Shown piece after piece: positions 8,441 through 16,333 of a DNA stretch of 64,000 nt. The stretch lies in NCBI RefSeq assembly GCF_001051995.2, contig NZ_CP014646.1:2418001-2482000 (forward strand). Reading direction: 5' to 3'. Below the pieces are notes generated by a model. That model saw only the letters and a program-made list of their open reading frames with translations, did no database searches and was not told the DNA's origin. A program made the translations under genes and the position numbers. This DNA is from Thauera humireducens. Its GTDB lineage: Bacteria > Pseudomonadota > Gammaproteobacteria > Burkholderiales > Rhodocyclaceae. Within the stretch, counting starts at the first letter, position 1. Every line of letters begins with the position of its first letter.

Positions 8441-9598
8441 ATGCCCCACTTTCCTGCCCCTGTCGCATCCCGCCTGCCCGGCGTCGGCACGACCATCTTC
8501 ACCGTGATGTCGCGCCTTGCGCACGAATGCGGTGCGATCAACCTGTCGCAGGGCTTCCCCGATTTCAACGCCGAGGACCTGCTGTTCGAGCGCGTCGCAC
8601 ACTGGATGCGTGCCGGTCACAACCAGTACGCGCCGATGGCGGGCTGCCTGCCCCTGCGCGAGGCGGTGGCTGCCAAGGTGGAGGCGCTGTACGGCACGCG
8701 CTACGACGTCGAATCGGAGATCACGATCACCGCGGGCGCCACGCAGGCCCTGTTCACCGCGGTGACGGCCTGCGTGCGGCCGGGCGACGAGGTGATCGTG
8801 TTCGAGCCGGTCTACGACGCCTACGTGCCGGCGATCGAACTCGCGGGCGGCACGCCAGTGCGCCTGCAGCTGGCCGCACCGGACTACCGGCCCGACTGGG
8901 CAGTGGTGGCCACCGCGATCACGCCGCGCACGCGCATGATCATGATCAACACCCCGCACAACCCCACGGCCACGGTCTGGACGCGGGCCGACCTCGACCA
9001 CCTGGCCGCGCTGACGCGCAACACCGGCATCGTCGTGGTGGCGGACGAAGTCTATGAGCACATCGTCTTCGATGGCGCCACGCATGCCAGCTGCGCCGCC
9101 CACCCCGAGCTGGCGGATCGCAGCTTCGTGGTCTCGAGCTTCGGCAAGACCTATCACATCACCGGCTGGAAGGTCGGCACCATCGTCGCGCCGCGCGAGC
9201 TGATGGCCGAGTTCCGCAAGGTTCACCAGTTCAACGTCTTCACCGTGAACACCCCGGTGCAGCTCGCGCTCGCCGACTACATGACCGACGCCTCGCGCCA
9301 CCTCGGGCTGGCGGCCTTCTACCGGGCCAAGCGCGACTTCTTCCGCGACGCGCTGGCCGGCTCACGCTTCGAGCTGCTGCCCTCGCGCGGCACCTACTTC
9401 CAGCTCGCGCGCTACACCGGAATCTCGGCGCTCGGCGACGCCGCCTTCTGCCAGCACCTGACGCGCGAGGTCGGCGTCGCCGCGATCCCGGTGTCGGCCT
9501 TCTTTGCCGACGGCCGCGACGACCGTATCGTGCGCTTCTGCTTTGCCAAGAACGAGGCCACGCTGAGTGCCGCCTGCGAGCGGCTGCTGCGCGTGTGA
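8441..9598 (+). CDS. ybdL: Methionine-type aminotransferase (YbdL-like), class I/II PLP enzyme
   Basis: A 385-aa fold-type I aminotransferase. It is close in pattern to E. coli YbdL: LGTTIFTVMS-like start, INLSQGFPDF, NQYAPMAG, TAGATQALF, NTPHNPTATVW, and the PLP-lysine segment SSFGKTYHITGWKVG. The start at 8441 gives the same N-terminal length as YbdL; an upstream ATG at 8411 falls inside a GACAAT -10-like box and is less likely. No clear Shine-Dalgarno sequence is present at either. The enzyme would transaminate 4-methylthio-2-oxobutyrate to methionine, or act on other large amino acids. Its place before mtnA supports a role in methionine salvage. Confidence 0.85.
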   Translation: MPHFPAPVASRLPGVGTTIFTVMSRLAHECGAINLSQGFPDFNAEDLLFERVAHWMRAGHNQYAPMAGCLPLREAVAAKVEALYGTRYDVESEITITAGATQALFTAVTACVRPGDEVIVFEPVYDAYVPAIELAGGTPVRLQLAAPDYRPDWAVVATAITPRTRMIMINTPHNPTATVWTRADLDHLAALTRNTGIVVVADEVYEHIVFDGATHASCAAHPELADRSFVVSSFGKTYHITGWKVGTIVAPRELMAEFRKVHQFNVFTVNTPVQLALADYMTDASRHLGLAAFYRAKRDFFRDALAGSRFELLPSRGTYFQLARYTGISALGDAAFCQHLTREVGVAAIPVSAFFADGRDDRIVRFCFAKNEATLSAACERLLRV

Positions 9599-9655
9599 GC
9601 GCGCGGGACACGCTTGCCACGCACCCTTGCCCCTTACCCGCATGAACCGCCGCCC

Positions 9656-10756
9656 ATGACCGCCCAGCCAGCCCTCACACAGCCCACCTTTGTCCAGCCG
9701 ATCCCGACCCTGCGCCGCGAGGGCGATCAGGTCCTCGTCCTCGACCAGACGCTGCTGCCCTTCCGCACCGAGACACGCACGCTGCGCACCCTCGCCGATG
9801 CCGCGCACGCCATCCGCAGCATGCAGGTGCGCGGCGCGCCGCTGATCGGCGCCACCGCGGCCTACGGCGTAGCCCTGGCGCTGCTGCACGAGGGCAGCGA
9901 GGACGCCGCCCTGGGCCGTGCGCTGCAGGTACTGGGCGCCACCCGTCCGACCGCGGTGAACCTGCACTGGGCACTGGCGCGCATGGCGCGCCGCCTGCGG
10001 CCACTGGCGCGCGCCGAACGCCTCGACGCAGCCTGGGCCGAGGCCGAGGCCATCCGCGCCGACGACGCCGCGACCTGCGACGCCATCGGCCGCCACGGCC
10101 TGGCGATCATCGAACGCATCGCCTCGCGCCGCCCCGGCCCGGTACGGCTGATGACGCACTGCAACGCCGGCTGGCTGGCCACCTGCGGCGCCGGCACGGC
10201 GCTGGCGCCGATCTATGCCGCGCAGGCCGCCGGCATCGCGGTGGAGGTCTTCGTCAGCGAGACTCGCCCGCGCAACCAGGGTCTGCTCACCGAATGGGAG
10301 CTGCGCGCGGCCGGCGTGCCGCACACGCTGATCGCCGACAACGCCGCCGGATTGCTGCTGATGCAGGGCGAGGTGGACATGGTGATCACCGGCGCCGATC
10401 GCATCGCCGCCAACGGCGACACCGCAAACAAGGTCGGCACCTACCTGAAGGCCCTCGCCGCGCAGGCCGCGGCAGTGCCCTTCTACATCGCCGCGCCCCA
10501 CTCCACGCTCGACTTCGCCTGCCCCGACGGCCGCGCGATCCCGATCGAGGACCGCGGCGCGGACGAAGTCTGCGTGCTGCGCGGCCTGGCCGACGACGGC
10601 ACGCTGGCCGAGGTCCGCCTGGCACCGGCCAGCACGCGCGCGGCCAACCCGGCCTTCGACATCACGCCCGCAGCGCTGATCAGCGGCATCGTCACCGAGC
10701 GCGGTATCGCGGCCGCAGGCGAGCTGGCGACCCTGTATCCGGAGGCGGCACGATGA
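9656..10756 (+). CDS. mtnA: S-methyl-5-thioribose-1-phosphate isomerase MtnA
   Basis: A 366-aa aldose-ketose isomerase of the eIF2B-like fold. It converts 5-methylthioribose-1-phosphate to 5-methylthioribulose-1-phosphate. Family signatures are present: MQVRGAPLIGATAAYG (57-71), the catalytic cysteine in THCNAG (C169), FVSETRPRNQG (199-209) and the catalytic aspartate in GADRIAANGD (D248). ATG 9656 is chosen over an upstream TTG at 9614 because it gives the usual N-terminus. The stop overlaps the next ATG (ATGA), so mtnA and the aldolase gene are coupled. Other universal methionine-salvage genes (mtnB, mtnC, mtnD) are not in the window. Confidence 0.93.
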   Translation: MTAQPALTQPTFVQPIPTLRREGDQVLVLDQTLLPFRTETRTLRTLADAAHAIRSMQVRGAPLIGATAAYGVALALLHEGSEDAALGRALQVLGATRPTAVNLHWALARMARRLRPLARAERLDAAWAEAEAIRADDAATCDAIGRHGLAIIERIASRRPGPVRLMTHCNAGWLATCGAGTALAPIYAAQAAGIAVEVFVSETRPRNQGLLTEWELRAAGVPHTLIADNAAGLLLMQGEVDMVITGADRIAANGDTANKVGTYLKALAAQAAAVPFYIAAPHSTLDFACPDGRAIPIEDRGADEVCVLRGLADDGTLAEVRLAPASTRAANPAFDITPAALISGIVTERGIAAAGELATLYPEAAR

Positions 10757-11436
10757 GCGCAGACAAGGAAGACGACCGGGAGGATGCCGGACTGCGCAGC
10801 GCGCTGCTCGACACCCTGCGCGCGATGGGCAATGCACGCCTGAACGTCGGCACTGCCGGCAACGCCAGCGTGCGCCTGCCCGGCGCTGCACACGCGACCG
10901 TACGCATGCTGATCACGCCCAGCGGCGTACCGGCCGAGCGTTGCCGGCTGGAGGACATGGCCGTGGCCGAAGCCGACGGCAGTTACCACGGTCCGCTCGC
11001 GCCCTCGTCAGAGTGGCAACTGCACCGCGACATCTACGCCGCCTTCCCGGCCGCGGGTGCGGTGCTGCACGCGCATTCGCCCTTCGCCACCGCACTCGCC
11101 TGCCAGCGCGTCGAGATCCCGCCCTTCCACTACATGATCGCGCGCTTCGGCGGCAGCACCATCCGCTGCGCCGCCTATGCCACCTTCGGCACCCAGGCGC
11201 TGTCGGATGCGACCGTCGCCGCACTGCAGGATCGCAGTGCCTGCCTGCTCGCCAATCACGGCATGGTGGTCTTCGGTCGCGACCTCACGCACGCGCTGGC
11301 GCTGGCGATCGAGTTCGAGACCCTGTGCGAGCAGTACTGGCGCACGCTGCAACTCGGTGCGCCCGTGCTGTTGTCGGCGGCCGAGATGGCCGAGGTGTTG
11401 GAACGCTTCCGCTGGTACGGCAAGCCGCGCAGCTGA
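10753..11436 (+). CDS. Class II aldolase/adducin family protein, FucA-like; candidate 5-methylthioribulose-1-phosphate aldolase
   Basis: A 227-aa zinc-dependent aldolase. It has the FucA active-site layout: phosphate-binding GTAGNASVRL (33-42) and TPSG (55-58), catalytic Glu in PSSEWQLH (E87), and zinc ligands H106 and H108 (LHAHSP) and H169 (ANHGM). GGAGG at 10741-10745 and the four-base overlap with mtnA show coupled translation. Known mtnA-linked aldolases of this type split 5-methylthioribulose-1-phosphate to dihydroxyacetone phosphate and methylthioacetaldehyde (the DHAP shunt). That substrate is inferred here from gene neighbourhood. The alternative is the MtnB dehydratase, which belongs to the same superfamily; the FucA-like SSEW segment favours aldolase. 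Confidence 0.75.
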   Translation: MSADKEDDREDAGLRSALLDTLRAMGNARLNVGTAGNASVRLPGAAHATVRMLITPSGVPAERCRLEDMAVAEADGSYHGPLAPSSEWQLHRDIYAAFPAAGAVLHAHSPFATALACQRVEIPPFHYMIARFGGSTIRCAAYATFGTQALSDATVAALQDRSACLLANHGMVVFGRDLTHALALAIEFETLCEQYWRTLQLGAPVLLSAAEMAEVLERFRWYGKPRS

Positions 11437-11463
11437 GCGCAGCCGCCGCGTCCGGCAAGCCGC

Positions 11464-12345
11464 TCAGCCCGCGCCGCGCGGCGAAGCGGCCTCCAGCACG
11501 CGCAACAGGCTGGACGTATCGTCCCGCCCCCAGCCTGCCCCCATCAGCGCATTGAGCTGCTGCCACACCTGGGCGGCAACCGGCAAGGGCGCGCCAAGCC
11601 GTGCCGCCTCGTCCATCAGGAGGGCGAAATCCTTGTGATGGAGCCGTGCCTCGACCCCGGCTGCGAAATCGCGTTCCACCATCTTCGCCCCCATCACCTC
11701 GAGCACCCGCGATCCCGCCGAACCACCCGACAGCGCCGTGCGCACCGCAGCGAGATCCACCCCGTGCGCGTCGGCCAGACGCATGGCCTCGGCGCAGGCC
11801 TGGATGGCGGCCACCATGATCATCTGATTGCAGGCCTTGGCCACCTGGCCGGCACCCGGCGGGCCGATATGGACGATGCGCTTGCCCATCGCCGCGAGCA
11901 GCGGGCGTACCCGTTCAAGCACGTCCGCCTCGGCGCCCGCCATGATCGCCAGCGTTGCGTCGCGAGCCCCCTGGCCGCCACCGGACACCGGCGCATCGAC
12001 AAAACCGATGCCACGCGCGGCATGGCGTTCGGCCAGGGAACGCGCCATCGCCGGCGCAATCGTGCTCATGTCGACGTGGATGGCACCGGGCGCAAAGCCT
12101 GCGGCCAGTCCATCCGGGCCGAAGGCCAGGGCGTCGACGTCCGCGCTGGCGGTCACAATGGTGATCACCACCTCGCTGCGCGCGGCCAGTTCGGCCGGCG
12201 TCGCGTACAGCGGCACCCCCTCGGCGACCAGCGCTGCTGCCGACGCCGGGCGCCGCGCCCACACCGCCAGGTCGTGCCCCGCAGCCCGCAGGTGGCGCGC
12301 CATCGGCTCGCCCATCACGCCGAGCCCGATGAATCCGACTTTCAT
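11464..12345 (-). CDS. NAD(P)-dependent beta-hydroxyacid dehydrogenase (3-hydroxyisobutyrate dehydrogenase family), copy A
   Basis: A 293-aa enzyme with an N-terminal Rossmann motif GFIGLGVMGEPMA, substrate-binding DAPVSGGG, the catalytic lysine in GAGQVAKACNQ, and the all-alpha C-terminal domain. It belongs to the tartronate semialdehyde reductase / 3-hydroxyisobutyrate dehydrogenase family; the exact substrate is not determinable. ATG 12345 is preferred (GAGGG 8 bases upstream). ATG 12360, overlapping the previous stop as ATGA, would add five residues. It follows a paralogue of the same length directly, so the two are probably co-transcribed. Confidence 0.85.
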   Translation of the reverse strand: MKVGFIGLGVMGEPMARHLRAAGHDLAVWARRPASAAALVAEGVPLYATPAELAARSEVVITIVTASADVDALAFGPDGLAAGFAPGAIHVDMSTIAPAMARSLAERHAARGIGFVDAPVSGGGQGARDATLAIMAGAEADVLERVRPLLAAMGKRIVHIGPPGAGQVAKACNQMIMVAAIQACAEAMRLADAHGVDLAAVRTALSGGSAGSRVLEVMGAKMVERDFAAGVEARLHHKDFALLMDEAARLGAPLPVAAQVWQQLNALMGAGWGRDDTSSLLRVLEAASPRGAG

Positions 12346-12356
12346 TCGCGATGCCC

Positions 12357-13238
12357 TCATTCGTCCGCACTGCCGCTCATGCGCTCGAGCAGCTTCAGCA
12401 TCGCGATCGAATCGTCCTCGCCCAGGCCGCTGCCGACCATGGCGTTGAACATCTGCGCCGTCGCCGCCGACGACGGCAGCGCCAGACCGAGGCGATGGGC
12501 CTCGTCCATGACGATGCGCAGGTCCTTCTGGTGCATCCAGGCCTTGAAACCGGGCTTGAAGTTTCGATCGAGCATGCGCTGGCCGTGGTTCTCCAGAATG
12601 CGCGAGTAGGCGAAGCCGCCCAGCAGCGCTTCGCGCACCTTGGCCGCATCGACGCCACTCTTGTGGGCGAAGTTGAGGGCTTCGGCCACCGCAGCCACGC
12701 CCACGCCGGTGATGATCTGGTTACAGGCCTTGGCGACCTGGCCGGCACCGGCCGCGCCAATGTGGGTGGCCGACCGCCCCATCGCCTCGAACAGGGGCCG
12801 GACGCGCTCGAACGCAGCAACATCGCCGCCCGCCATGATCGTCAGCGTCGCGTTGATCGCGCCGATCTCGCCGCCCGACACCGGGGCATCGAGCGCCGTC
12901 ACGCCGCGCGCGGCCAGACGTTCGGCGAGGGACTGCGCAGCGGCCGGCGCAATCGTGCTCATGTCGATGTGGATGTGGCCGGCCGACGCGCCGTCGGCGA
13001 CACCGTCCGCGCCAAGCGTCACCTGCTCCACATCGGGCGCATCGGCCACCATGCTGATCGTGACCGGCGCGCGGCGCGCAAGCTCGGCGGCGCTCGCGCA
13101 GTCACCCGCGCCGGCCTCGAGCAGCGGCTGCATCGACGCACGCCGCCGGCTCCATACATGTACCGTGTGGCCGGCCTTGATGAGGTTGAGTGCCATGGGC
13201 CGCCCCATGAGGCCGAGGCCGATGAATCCGACATCCAT
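12357..13238 (-). CDS. NAD(P)-dependent beta-hydroxyacid dehydrogenase (3-hydroxyisobutyrate dehydrogenase family), copy B
   Basis: A 293-aa paralogue of the downstream gene with the same domain order: GFIGLGLMGRPMA, DAPVSGGEIG, catalytic lysine in GAGQVAKACNQ. It is likely a 2-hydroxy-3-oxopropionate (tartronate semialdehyde) reductase or related enzyme acting with NAD(P)H in the cytoplasm. ATG 13238 is selected because AAGGAG lies 10 bases upstream, and because the open frame further upstream does not resemble the family. The gene is divergent from ybiB, with 86 bases between start codons. Both copies keep the catalytic lysine, so both are probably active. Confidence 0.85.
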   Translation of the reverse strand: MDVGFIGLGLMGRPMALNLIKAGHTVHVWSRRRASMQPLLEAGAGDCASAAELARRAPVTISMVADAPDVEQVTLGADGVADGASAGHIHIDMSTIAPAAAQSLAERLAARGVTALDAPVSGGEIGAINATLTIMAGGDVAAFERVRPLFEAMGRSATHIGAAGAGQVAKACNQIITGVGVAAVAEALNFAHKSGVDAAKVREALLGGFAYSRILENHGQRMLDRNFKPGFKAWMHQKDLRIVMDEAHRLGLALPSSAATAQMFNAMVGSGLGEDDSIAMLKLLERMSGSADE

Positions 13239-13324
13239 TGGGGTGTATCTCCTTGTCCGGGGTTCGATGCGCGACACGCGCGGCGGGCTGGCAGGGCGGT
13301 GCAAACCTGCCCATAATCGCCGCC

Positions 13325-14242
13325 ATGAACTACGGCCCAATGATCAAGGAAATCGGACGGGGCGCCAAGGGCGCGCGTTCGCTCGACACCGCCACCGCCG
13401 CCGCGCTGTTCGGCGACATGCTCGACGGCAAGGTCCCGGACATCGAGCTCGGCGCCATCCTGATCGCCTTCCGCATCAAGAGCGAATCGCTCGACGAACT
13501 GATCGGCTTCAAGCAGGCGATGGATGCGCGCACGGTGCAGGTCGCCGTGCCCGACGGCCCGCGCTGCGTCGTCCTGCCGACCTACAACGGCGCACGCCGG
13601 CAGGCCAACCTGATGCCGCTGGTGGCGATGCTGCTGGCGCGCGAGGGCGTGCCGGTGCTGATCCAGGGCCGCCACGACTTCGAGACCCGCGTCAGTCCCT
13701 TCGAGCTGCTCGCGGCCCTCGGCCTGCAGCCGGCGACCAGCGCGGACGAGGCATCACGCCGGTTGGCGACGGACCGGCTCGCCTGCATCGGCGTCGACAA
13801 GCTGCTGCCCGGACTCGATCCGCTGCTGGCGCTGCGCACGCGCATGGGGGTGCGCGCCAGCGGCCACACCGTCGCCAAGCTGCTCGACCCCTGCCGCAGA
13901 CGCAGCGTGCGCGTGGTTGCCGTGACGCATCCGGAATATCTCGAGCGCATGGATGCCTTCCTGCGCGTCGATGGTGGGCGGTCGATGCTGCTGCGCGGCA
14001 CCGAGGGCGAGATCTATGCCAATCCGCGACGCTGCCCGGAAATGCAGGTGTATGTCGACGGCAAGGCGTCGATCGGCGTGGCGGGCGAGGATGGCGGCGC
14101 GCCGCCGCTGGCCGGGCTGCCGGATGCACCATCGGTGCGCGAAAACGCCGAACTCATCCACGCCATGCTGCGCGGAGAAGCTGCCATCCCCGCGCCCATC
14201 CTGGCGCAGGTGGCGACGCTGAGGAAACTGGCGACCGCCTGA
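13325..14242 (+). CDS. ybiB: DNA-binding protein YbiB (anthranilate phosphoribosyltransferase-like fold)
   Basis: A 305-aa protein with the TrpD-like fold used by YbiB: N-terminal helical domain (LDTATAAALFGDMLDGKVPDIELGAILIAFRIKSES), then a phosphoribosyltransferase-like domain. YbiB proteins are reported to bind nucleic acid rather than to make phosphoribosyl-anthranilate. ATG 13325 gives the standard start MNYGPMIKEIGRG. A CATAAT -10-like box (13312-13317) ends 7 bases before this ATG and no Shine-Dalgarno sequence is seen, so a leaderless mRNA is possible. It is divergent from the reductase pair. Confidence 0.8.
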   Translation: MNYGPMIKEIGRGAKGARSLDTATAAALFGDMLDGKVPDIELGAILIAFRIKSESLDELIGFKQAMDARTVQVAVPDGPRCVVLPTYNGARRQANLMPLVAMLLAREGVPVLIQGRHDFETRVSPFELLAALGLQPATSADEASRRLATDRLACIGVDKLLPGLDPLLALRTRMGVRASGHTVAKLLDPCRRRSVRVVAVTHPEYLERMDAFLRVDGGRSMLLRGTEGEIYANPRRCPEMQVYVDGKASIGVAGEDGGAPPLAGLPDAPSVRENAELIHAMLRGEAAIPAPILAQVATLRKLATA

Positions 14243-14281
14243 GCGACATTCATTTCAACGGATCGACCCCGGAGGCAGCAC

Positions 14282-14647
14282 ATGCACACACCGGATCAGC
14301 GGCACTTTGCCCGCATCCAGTTCCACCACGGCGCACAGCTTCTCCTTGACGGCAGGCGTACGGGCTGCGAAGTCGTTGACCTGTCGCTCAAGGGCGCGCT
14401 GCTACGGCCGGAGCAGGCGCTCGCGGTGGCGACCGGGGCAGTCTGTACCCTGGAGCTCGTACTCGACGACGGCGATTCGGTGGTGCGCATGGAAGGGTCG
14501 GTCGCCCATGCCGAAGCGGACCGCCTGGGCCTGGTGTGGTCCTCGATCGACATCGACAGCATCACCCATCTGCGCCGACTGCTCGAACTGAACCTGGGCG
14601 ACGCAAGCCTGCTCGAGCGGGAGTTCGTCGCGCTGCGACGCGAGTGA
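14282..14647 (+). CDS. PilZ domain protein (c-di-GMP binding, intact motif)
   Basis: A 121-aa single-domain PilZ protein. It keeps both parts of the c-di-GMP signature: RHFAR (R7-R11, the RxxxR element) and DLSLKG (the D/NxSxxG element) about 20 residues later, followed by the beta-barrel ending LGLVWSSID. A good GGAGG precedes the ATG. It follows ybiB by 39 bases in the same direction. It is expected to act as a small cytoplasmic c-di-GMP receptor; the partner is unknown, though an EPS locus and pilSR are nearby. Confidence 0.85.
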   Translation: MHTPDQRHFARIQFHHGAQLLLDGRRTGCEVVDLSLKGALLRPEQALAVATGAVCTLELVLDDGDSVVRMEGSVAHAEADRLGLVWSSIDIDSITHLRRLLELNLGDASLLEREFVALRRE

Positions 14648-14680
14648 TCGCAGCGCTGACGTCGACACCGCCCGCGGCAG

Positions 14681-15550
14681 TCAGGTGGCGAGGCGGCCGG
14701 CGCGGTAATCGGCCACCGCCTGGTAGATTTCCTGCTCGGTGTTCATGACGAAGGGCCCGTACTGCGCGATCGGCTCGTTCAGCGGACGGCCGGCGATCAG
14801 CAGGACGCGGGTGTCGGGTCCGGCCACGATATGCACACCGTCGCTGCCCGCGTCGTTGGCGAGGATGGCCATGCGCCTGGCCGGCACCCGCGTGTCGCCC
14901 AGCGTCAATTCGCCACGATAGACATAGACGAAGGCGTTGTGCCCCGCAGGCAGTGCCTGCGTGAAGCACGCACCGGCCGGCAGGTGCAGGTCGAGATAGA
15001 GCGGCGCGGTGGTTTCGCGCGTGACCGCCCCGACGACGCCGTGGCTTTCGCCCGCGATGACCGTGACCTCGACGCCCTCCCCGGTCGCGAAGCGCGGCAG
15101 CTCGTCACCCGCGAAATCACGGTACCAGGGGGCGCACAGCTTGTCCTTGGCCGGCAGGTTCAGCCACAACTGGAAGCCTTCCATCAGGCCTTCTTCCTGC
15201 TGCGGGATCTCGGAGTGGATCACCCCGCGCCCTGCCGTCATCCACTGCACGCCGCCGTTCTCCAGCAGGCCTTCGTGGCCAGCGCTGTCACGGTGCCGCA
15301 TGCGGCCGGCGATCATGTAGGTCACCGTCTCGAAGCCGCGATGCGGATGGTCAGGGAAACCGGCGATGTAGTCATCTGCCCTGTCGCTGCCGAAGGCATC
15401 GAGCATCAGGAACGGATCGAGCCGACGCTGCAGCGGCTGGGTCAGCACACGGGTGAGCTTGACCCCCGCGCCATCCGAGGTGGCCTGGCCGGCGACGAGA
15501 CGCTCGACGTTGCGCGGGCGGATGACGGTTTCGGTGGGACGGATGGACAT
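14681..15550 (-). CDS. Pirin family protein
   Basis: A 289-aa bicupin of the pirin family. The iron ligands of the N-terminal cupin are present: H68 and H70 in DHPHRGFETVTY, H112 and E114 in VIHSE. The C-terminal cupin is weaker, as usual. Bacterial pirins can have quercetinase or redox-sensing roles; the substrate is unknown here. The start is supported by GAGGAG about 7 bases upstream. It lies 89 bases downstream of azoR in the same direction, and both are divergent from a LysR regulator, which suggests joint control by an electrophile or quinone signal. Confidence 0.9.
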   Translation of the reverse strand: MSIRPTETVIRPRNVERLVAGQATSDGAGVKLTRVLTQPLQRRLDPFLMLDAFGSDRADDYIAGFPDHPHRGFETVTYMIAGRMRHRDSAGHEGLLENGGVQWMTAGRGVIHSEIPQQEEGLMEGFQLWLNLPAKDKLCAPWYRDFAGDELPRFATGEGVEVTVIAGESHGVVGAVTRETTAPLYLDLHLPAGACFTQALPAGHNAFVYVYRGELTLGDTRVPARRMAILANDAGSDGVHIVAGPDTRVLLIAGRPLNEPIAQYGPFVMNTEQEIYQAVADYRAGRLAT

Positions 15551-15639
15551 GACGGCTCTCCTCGAGTCGGGACGGGTATCGGAAATGTGCCGGGCACCGT
15601 GGCGCCCGGCCTCATCCTGGTGGGACGGCTGCCCGGCGA

Positions 15640-16239
15640 TCAGGCCAGCGCTGCGGCCATGTCGGCCTCGGCTTCGGCAAAGCCCTGCTGCGCCGCGTCC
15701 TCGCCCATGTTCAGGCCTTCAGCATAGACAAGGCGAAGGTCGGTCATGCCGAGGAAGCCGAGCACGGTCTGCAGGAAGGGGGTCTGCGTGTCGGCCGGCG
15801 TGCCACGGTAGCGGCCACCGCGGGCGAAGGCGAGGATGACCTTCTTGCCCTTGATCAGGCCTTCGGGGCCGTTCTCGGTGTAGCGGAAGGTGACGCCGGC
15901 GCGGGCGATGGCATCGATCCAGTTCTTCAGCTGAACCGAGATGCTGAAGTTGTACATCGGCACGCCGATGACGATGACGTCGGCGGCCTGCACCTCGGCG
16001 ATCAGCGCATCGCTCTGCGCGACGCGGGCGGCCTGTTCGGGCGTACGCTGCTCGGCCGGGGTGAACAGGGCGCCGAGCGCGGCTTCGTCGACCACCGGGG
16101 CGGGATTGCGGGCCAGGTCGCGCAGTACCAGCTTCGCCTGCGGATTGGCGACCTTCAGGCGGGCGACGATGTCGTTGGCGACACGGGTGGAGTTGGCGCC
16201 TTCACTGCGGGCGCTACCGTTGATCTGCAGGATGTTCAT
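15640..16239 (-). CDS. azoR: FMN-dependent NADH:quinone / azoreductase AzoR
   Basis: A 199-aa flavodoxin-like enzyme. The FMN-phosphate loop is [15 protein letters not shown] near the N-terminus, and the family motif [25 protein letters not shown] is followed by ARGGRYRG. Enzymes of this family reduce quinones and azo dyes by two electrons with NADH and protect against thiol-reactive quinones. The gene is divergent from a LysR regulator (94-bp gap), the usual arrangement for a substrate-induced azoR. Length matches E. coli AzoR (about 200 aa). Confidence 0.92.
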   Translation of the reverse strand: MNILQINGSARSEGANSTRVANDIVARLKVANPQAKLVLRDLARNPAPVVDEAALGALFTPAEQRTPEQAARVAQSDALIAEVQAADVIVIGVPMYNFSISVQLKNWIDAIARAGVTFRYTENGPEGLIKGKKVILAFARGGRYRGTPADTQTPFLQTVLGFLGMTDLRLVYAEGLNMGEDAAQQGFAEAEADMAAALA

Positions 16240-16333
16240 GTTCGCTCTCCGAGGGGGCTGTTGAGGTCCGGGTCTTGTTCCAGGACGGTGATGAGAGTCT
16301 AATCGTGCCGACCATAATCATTAACCCACCTTT
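16240..16333. promoter_or_regulatory. Divergent azoR / lysR regulatory region
   Basis: This 94-bp gap lies between oppositely oriented azoR and LysR-type genes. It holds a short AT-rich block at 16300-16325 with CATAAT (16313-16318), a candidate -10 box for the lysR gene, and TAATC/ATTA-rich sequence that could be part of a LysR operator. A perfect T-N11-A half-site pair could not be fixed by eye. Regulation is inferred from arrangement. Confidence 0.5.
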
